Of a stretch of 11,002 nt of DNA, positions 7,166-11,002 are shown in pieces; position 1 is the stretch's first letter, and the number at the start of each line of letters is the position of its first letter. Source of the stretch: Eubacterium sp. UBA3720 (GTDB lineage: Bacteria > Bacillota > Clostridia > Lachnospirales > Lachnospiraceae); contig DFHP01000081.1 of NCBI GenBank assembly GCA_002371335.1, forward strand, positions 464-11,465, in the 5' to 3' direction. Below the pieces are notes generated by a model that was not told where the DNA came from, did not search any database, and worked only from the letters and a program-made list of their open reading frames with translations. The position numbers and the translations under genes were made by a program.

Positions 7166-7340
7166 CTCTCGCGAGACCTGGCTCTGGATTCGGGGAAGCT
7201 TCAGCTGACATCTTCCAAACTAAATCCATGCGCATCCTCGCGGAGCGTTTATCTCAGCGGGAGATTGGCCCCCGCTGAGACAAGCTTGTCATAACCCGCC
7301 GTTTAAGAAGCGGGACTCTTCTTACACTGTGATAAAACAA
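7166..7340 (+). mobile_element. Putative IS200/IS605-type (tnpB) 3' end and right-end remnant
   Basis: Opposite to the operon, the plus-strand frame from about 7166 to the TAA at 7292-7294 reads LSRDLALDSGKLQL and ends GRLAPAETSLS. This resembles the variable tails I recall for TnpB proteins, which often end in P-x-E-T-x-L-S-like residues. A perfect 10-bp hairpin (7252-7261 with 7271-7280, 9-nt loop) lies in the frame. The 12-bp palindrome GACAAGCTTGTC (7279-7290) and a GC-rich hairpin (7295-7314 region) follow. A tnpB stop followed closely by a right-end hairpin is the arrangement of omega-RNA-coding ends. No catalytic RuvC or zinc-finger part remains, so this is at most a relic. The identification rests on recalled resemblance; a palindrome-rich spacer of other origin is the alternative. 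Confidence 0.4.
7285..7340 (+). repeat. Repeat copy A, overlapping the 3' end of hemD
   Basis: This 56-bp block is nearly repeated at 6102-6156. Positions 7303-7340 also encode, on the minus strand, the last residues of HemD (LVLSQCKKSPAS) and its stop codon. The plus-strand stem is CCGTTT-AAG-AAGCGG, where copy B has CCGCTT; the T/C difference keeps pairing in plus-strand RNA through a G.U pair but breaks it in minus-strand RNA. The alternative outer stem CCCGC/GCGGG becomes CCTGC/GCGGG in copy B, again G.U-compatible on the plus strand only. Identity with copy B stops sharply after AAAACAA at 7340, as expected of a defined element end. Confidence 0.85.
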
Positions 7341-8817
7341 GGTCTGTGAGGGCATCCGTCGAAGCGCTGCGGGAAACAACTGTATGCATACCGTATTCTT
7401 CCGCAAGGGACGCCGTCTGACAGCCTATACAAAGAGCATTCACTTTTCTGTGATCCAAACCGGGATTGGACATTACAAATCCTTCCACTGCGGAAGCGCT
7501 TGTAAATATCACATAGTCGACCTCTCCGGATTCGATCATTCCGGTCTCATCGATCGTATTCACAGTATTACCGGCTGTTTCATAGAGAGGAACATCATCA
7601 ACGGAAAACCCTCTTAATCGTTCAATAATGTCAGGATTTCCCCTTTTTGCCCTCGGAAGAAGTATCCTTTCATCTTTCCGGCAGACATTGGAAAGAAGCT
7701 TTCCGAGAGACTCCCCGTTGAAGATACCCGGCACAGCATCGGCAAATATGCCATGCTTTGATAGTTCTCTGCCTGTTCCCTCTCCCAGGACCGCGAATTT
7801 CAGATGCAGAAGCTTTCTGATATCGATTTTTTCCGACTGTAGTTTCTCAAAGAAAAAACGAACGCCGGAAGGGCTTGTAAAAACTATCCAGTCATATCCG
7901 GAAAGACCGGACAACGCATTGCAAAGTCTTTTCTCATCATCGCCGGAAACCGGTGTAAGCCTGATCGAAGGCGCCTGTATTACTTCAGCCCCTTCTTTCC
8001 GCAGTTTCATACATAATTCCCGGCTATTCCCGGCGGGTCTGGTCACTATGATCCTTTTTCCCGCCAGGGGAAGCTTTTCGTACCAGGAAAATTTTTCCTG
8101 AAGTTTGCATACTTCTCCGACAACAATGATCCCCGGCGTGCTGATCACATGTTTTTTACACTCCCCGGCAAGAGTGCCAAGAACAGCCCGTATACTTTGC
8201 TGGGACGAAAGAGATCCCTGCTGCAGCAGCGCGGCGGGAGTATCAGGAGACATACCTGCATCGATTAGTCTCGAACAGATTTCCGGCAGAGCGGAAACTC
8301 CCATGAGAAAAACCAGCGTACCCTCAGACCGGGCAAGTATTTCATAAGGAATCTCCCCTCGGCCGTCCTTTTTTCTGTGGCCGGTAATGACGTGAACAGA
8401 TGAAGAATACTCTCTGTGGGTTAACGGGATTCCGAAATACGCCGGAACAGCGGTGGCCGATGAGACTCCTGGTACGACCTCGAAAGGAATATCATTCGCA
8501 GCGAGAAGTTCAAGTTCTTCTCCTCCCCGTCCGAACAGGAAAGGATCTCCGCCTTTCAGTCTGACTACAGTTTTTCCTTCCATCGCTTTTTTTACAAGAA
8601 GATCGTTAATGTCCTCCTGCCTCATCGTATGATCACCGGCATGCTTTCCTACAGGGATCAGTTCTGCTCTATCCGGCAGCATGGCGGCAATGGAAGCTCC
8701 GATAAGATGGTCATATAGAATAACATCAGCACGTCTGATTAAATGAATGCTTTTCAGAGTCATAGATCCGGGGTCTCCGGGTCCGGCTCCTACGAGATAT
8801 ACTTTACCTTTATTCAT
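7303..8817 (-). CDS. cobA-hemD: Fused uroporphyrinogen-III C-methyltransferase / uroporphyrinogen-III synthase
   Basis: A 504-residue bifunctional protein. Residues 1 to about 245 are an SAM-dependent uroporphyrinogen-III methyltransferase, which makes precorrin-2: VYLVGAGPGDPGSMTLK (6-22), the GGDPFLFGRGGEE loop (89-101) and VVPGVSSATAVPAYFGIPLTHRE (114-136). Residues about 253-495 are uroporphyrinogen-III synthase (HemD fold, weakly conserved): KRIIVTRP at 254-261, DWIVFTSPSGV at 309-319, DYVIFTSASAVEGF at 434-447 and CIGCQTASLAEEYG at 463-476. The protein therefore closes the tetrapyrrole ring and methylates the product. Such fusions are known in clostridia. The start overlaps hemC by 8 bp, with GGAG 6 nt upstream. 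The final dozen residues (about 492-504) are encoded by repeat copy A, so the native tail may have been replaced. The synthase core looks complete. Confidence 0.93.
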   Translation of the reverse strand: MNKGKVYLVGAGPGDPGSMTLKSIHLIRRADVILYDHLIGASIAAMLPDRAELIPVGKHAGDHTMRQEDINDLLVKKAMEGKTVVRLKGGDPFLFGRGGEELELLAANDIPFEVVPGVSSATAVPAYFGIPLTHREYSSSVHVITGHRKKDGRGEIPYEILARSEGTLVFLMGVSALPEICSRLIDAGMSPDTPAALLQQGSLSSQQSIRAVLGTLAGECKKHVISTPGIIVVGEVCKLQEKFSWYEKLPLAGKRIIVTRPAGNSRELCMKLRKEGAEVIQAPSIRLTPVSGDDEKRLCNALSGLSGYDWIVFTSPSGVRFFFEKLQSEKIDIRKLLHLKFAVLGEGTGRELSKHGIFADAVPGIFNGESLGKLLSNVCRKDERILLPRAKRGNPDIIERLRGFSVDDVPLYETAGNTVNTIDETGMIESGEVDYVIFTSASAVEGFVMSNPGLDHRKVNALCIGCQTASLAEEYGMHTVVSRSASTDALTDLVLSQCKKSPAS

Positions 8818-10171
8818 GTATTACTCCGATCTTCGCGGCAAGAGCTGCGGCAAGCTTTGCGGCATCTGACGCATCACCTTCGGCCTTCAGTCTGATCTCT
8901 CTTCCGGTCTGTTCATTATAATAAAAACACCTTATCACTACATGGTTTTTATGAACATCTGCATACACTGCGACAGGCGATGTACATCCCGCGCCGATCG
9001 CTCTTATAAAAACTCTTTCGGCTTTGGCGGCAATACAGGAATCAGTATCATTAAAGGAAGAAAGATAATTATGATCCTCTCCTGCCCGTCCCTGCACGGC
9101 GATGATTCCCTGACCTGCGGAGGGAATCATCTCATCCACGGAAAAATATCTGCTGATCCTGTTTTCCAGACCAAGTCGCCTGATGCCCGCCGCTGCAAGG
9201 ATAAGAGCTGAACACTCTCCTGCATCAAGCTTTTTCAGACGAGTCTGTATATTTCCGCGGACGGATCTGAATGATGCTTCGGGGAAAATCTTTTTTGCCT
9301 GACAGATACGCCTTCCCGAAGATGTGCCGATAGGTTTTGAAAAATCGATCTGAGAGACTCCTTCCGGAAGAATGAGCACGTCCCTGGGGTCTTCCCGCAC
9401 GGAAAAAGCCACAAGAGGAATTTCTTCCGGTATCATGGCCGGGACGTCTTTCAGTGAATGAACGGAAATATCAATTCTTCCGTCAGCAAGGGCCTGATCC
9501 AGTTCTTTTACAAACAAACCTTTTCCGCCAATCTCATCGAGCCTTCGGTCAGTTATTTTATCACCCGTGGTCTTAAATGTGATAAGTTCCGGATGTATCT
9601 CCGGGTGAAAGGTCTTCAGATGATCTATAAGCAAATTGCTTTGAATAACGGCAAGTATGCTTTCCCGGCTTCCCACGATAATTTTTTTTCTAAATGAATT
9701 CATAGCTTCGATTTCCTGTCGGATTTTTTTTACTGCGGATATATCCTCGCCGCCGGAGGAAATACCGATCGTTGCTTTTTCAGTCAGAACCAGTGACGGA
9801 AAATGAAAATCGCACTGTTCACGATCATCGCAGACGTTTACCAATATGTTTCTGCGCCGGCATAACAGAGCTATGTCTCTGTTCAGAGCGGAATCGTCCG
9901 AACACGCCAGAACTATATCCGAATCCTCTATATCATAATCTTCAAACTCTTTATTTTTCCAGATTATACGGCAGAGCTCCCGGTTTCCAAAGGAAGCCTT
10001 ATACAGAGAAAAGAGATCATCTTCAAGGTCCGGCGAAATGACTGTAAGACGGGTGCAGAACGGAAGGAGTTTTTTAATACGCCTTCCCGCGATTTTTCCG
10101 CCGCCGACAACTGTAATATTTTTGTCTGATATATCCATGAATAAAGGGAAACGGGGTTTCTTTTTTTTCAT
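8810..10171 (-). CDS. sirC-hemC: Fused precorrin-2 dehydrogenase domain / hydroxymethylbilane synthase
   Basis: A 453-residue fusion. Residues 1 to about 156 match the NAD-binding domain of siroheme synthases (CysG N-terminus, Met8p, SirC), which oxidise precorrin-2 to sirohydrochlorin: VVGGGKIAGRR at 21-31, NVCDDREQCDF at 112-122 and ISSGGED at 137-143. D115 and S139 keep the spacing of CysG D104 and S128, from memory of that protein. The helical dimerisation part after SSGG is almost absent; HemC begins within about 20 residues. Residues about 158-453 are porphobilinogen deaminase: VGSRESILAVIQSN (166-179), TGDKITDR, catalytic D242 in HSLKDVP, VRGNIQTRL (304-312), and C396 in GAGCTSPV, which carries the dipyrromethane cofactor. 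The start overlaps the hemA stop (ATGA) and has only a weak ribosome binding site, implying coupling. M157 has no Shine-Dalgarno, so the fusion looks genuine. Confidence 0.92.
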   Translation of the reverse strand: MKKKKPRFPLFMDISDKNITVVGGGKIAGRRIKKLLPFCTRLTVISPDLEDDLFSLYKASFGNRELCRIIWKNKEFEDYDIEDSDIVLACSDDSALNRDIALLCRRRNILVNVCDDREQCDFHFPSLVLTEKATIGISSGGEDISAVKKIRQEIEAMNSFRKKIIVGSRESILAVIQSNLLIDHLKTFHPEIHPELITFKTTGDKITDRRLDEIGGKGLFVKELDQALADGRIDISVHSLKDVPAMIPEEIPLVAFSVREDPRDVLILPEGVSQIDFSKPIGTSSGRRICQAKKIFPEASFRSVRGNIQTRLKKLDAGECSALILAAAGIRRLGLENRISRYFSVDEMIPSAGQGIIAVQGRAGEDHNYLSSFNDTDSCIAAKAERVFIRAIGAGCTSPVAVYADVHKNHVVIRCFYYNEQTGREIRLKAEGDASDAAKLAAALAAKIGVIHE

Positions 10172-11002
10172 TGCTGGTATCTGTCCTGAACATTCAAAAA
10201 TTCTTTTTCAAGTACGCCTATACATTTTTGAAATTCTTCGTCTTCCAGGTTGTTCCGGAGTGAGAATAAAACTTTTCCCATGACTTTTTCAGAGATCTTT
10301 TTCAATTGATTATTGAATTCTGTTTTTTTATCTTCTTCCACATCCAGAGTTTTTAATGCTTTCCGGGCTCTCCAGACAAGTTCCTCGGCTGTTTCCCGCT
10401 GAAGATCCTGTATTCTGGGAATCCATTCCCGACCTCCGAGCCAGTCATAAAAGACTTTCATATTTTCCCTTATAATGAAGTCGGCCTGCGTTTCGTAAAC
10501 CATGTCAGACTCATCCCTGCCGGTTCTGAAATCATCGATGTTGTAAAAGACCGAACCGGGAAGTAAGCGGGAAAGCTCAGGATCTATATCTCTCGGAACA
10601 GCCAGATCGATAAAAATGATTCTTTTTGATACGTTTAAGTTTGTGAAATCTTCAGCTTTTAATGTGAAATGAGGGCTTGAAGTGGCGCTGACAACGATGT
10701 CGCAGAAAGGCAGATATTCCAGCCTCTTTCCATAATCTATACGGCTGCAGCCCGGCGGGATCTGTACTTCTCCGCTGTGATACTGTCTGATCGTCACCTT
10801 CACGTCATCGCATTCCTGTTTCAGGCGAAGAGCAGACGCTTTTCCCATGGAACCGTTTCCTATGACCATACATTTAGAACCACGGCAGATCAGTCCGTTT
10901 TCCTTCAGTTTCCTGACGGCACTGTCAATGGCATTCTCATTCAGCCGCGTAAACCGGATACTGGTCTTAATTTTTTTGGCTGACGTTACTGCGCTTCGGA
11001 AC
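10168..11002 (-). CDS. hemA: Glutamyl-tRNA reductase, C-terminal part (5' end outside the window)
   Basis: Reduces the glutamyl group of Glu-tRNA(Glu) with NADPH to glutamate-1-semialdehyde, the first committed step of the C5 pathway and the substrate of HemL. The frame is open to the window edge. The visible 277 codons begin within the linker before the NADPH domain (FRSAVTSAKKIKTSIRF), reach the dinucleotide motif VIGNGSMG at visible residues 46-53, and continue through VVSATSSPHF, IIFIDLAVPRDIDPE and the C-terminal dimerisation helices. Family members have about 400 or more residues, so the catalytic N-terminal domain with its active-site Cys is missing here only because of the window. The ATG at 10867-10869 is inside the Rossmann motif and is not a start. 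The stop overlaps the next start by 4 bp, so HemA and SirC-HemC are probably translated together. Confidence 0.95.
   Translation of the reverse strand, partial: FRSAVTSAKKIKTSIRFTRLNENAIDSAVRKLKENGLICRGSKCMVIGNGSMGKASALRLKQECDDVKVTIRQYHSGEVQIPPGCSRIDYGKRLEYLPFCDIVVSATSSPHFTLKAEDFTNLNVSKRIIFIDLAVPRDIDPELSRLLPGSVFYNIDDFRTGRDESDMVYETQADFIIRENMKVFYDWLGGREWIPRIQDLQRETAEELVWRARKALKTLDVEEDKKTEFNNQLKKISEKVMGKVLFSLRNNLEDEEFQKCIGVLEKEFLNVQDRYQQ

Noticed and set aside
7252..7280. Intrinsic terminator between hemD and hemB
   Set aside because: The 10-bp GC-rich stem is perfect, but neither side has a T-run. The same lack of a T-run excludes the repeat copy B hairpin after hemB.
7141..7302. Cobalamin riboswitch before hemB
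   Set aside because: AGCCAGG on the minus strand recalls a B12 box, but the rest of the box does not follow and the conserved core is not found in 162 bp.
7628..8101. Plus-strand open frame of 157 codons
   Set aside because: Antisense to the HemD half of the fusion. The composition is rich in Ser, Pro and Arg, as expected for a shadow frame.
9701..9703. Separate hemC starting at Met157 of the fusion
   Set aside because: No Shine-Dalgarno precedes it, and the upstream SirC-like frame continues without interruption.
1..11002. CRISPR array, tRNA or rRNA genes
   Set aside because: No regularly spaced direct repeats and no recognisable tRNA or rRNA sequence. The only clear repeat is the pair at 6102 and 7285.

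Overview
The window holds eight genes, all on the minus strand and packed in one direction, so transcription runs from high to low coordinates. The order is hemA (5' end outside the window), a sirC-hemC fusion, a cobA-hemD fusion, hemB, hemL, rnhA, tyrS and alaS. The protein families, the two tetrapyrrole fusions, the hem gene order and the S4-tailed TyrRS suggest a clostridial Firmicute, probably close to Lachnospiraceae. That is judged from recognition of the families, not from a database search.

Positions 4777-11002 encode the C5 pathway up to uroporphyrinogen III and its first branch. HemA and HemL make 5-aminolevulinate from glutamyl-tRNA, HemB makes porphobilinogen, HemC makes hydroxymethylbilane and HemD closes the ring. 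The fused CobA and SirC domains then lead to precorrin-2 and sirohydrochlorin. No hemE or later heme gene is visible, so the visible genes point to siroheme or cobalamin rather than protoheme. hemA/hemC overlap by 4 bp and hemC/cobA by 8 bp, which implies translational coupling.

Positions 39-4676 carry housekeeping genes: RNase HI, tyrosyl-tRNA synthetase and alanyl-tRNA synthetase. No T-box leader is visible before tyrS or alaS. The alaS leader instead holds two hairpins, one of which has the Shine-Dalgarno sequence in its loop.

The least ordinary part is in the two spacers inside the hem cluster. A 55-56 bp imperfect repeat (about 86% identical) lies directly upstream of hemB, where it also encodes the last 12-13 codons of hemD. 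A second copy lies directly upstream of hemL, starting just after the hemB stop codon. Read on the plus strand, the larger copy follows an open frame that ends in a TnpB-like tail, and both copies place a stop codon just before a GC-rich hairpin. I interpret them as right-end remnants of an IS200/IS605-type (tnpB) element, opposed to the operon. This is inference.

No spacer exceeds about 165 bp. Positions 1-38 lie downstream of alaS and show no terminator; a minus-strand ATG sits at the extreme edge (1-3) with a GGGAG about 10 nt upstream, possibly the next gene. I found no tRNA, rRNA or CRISPR array.
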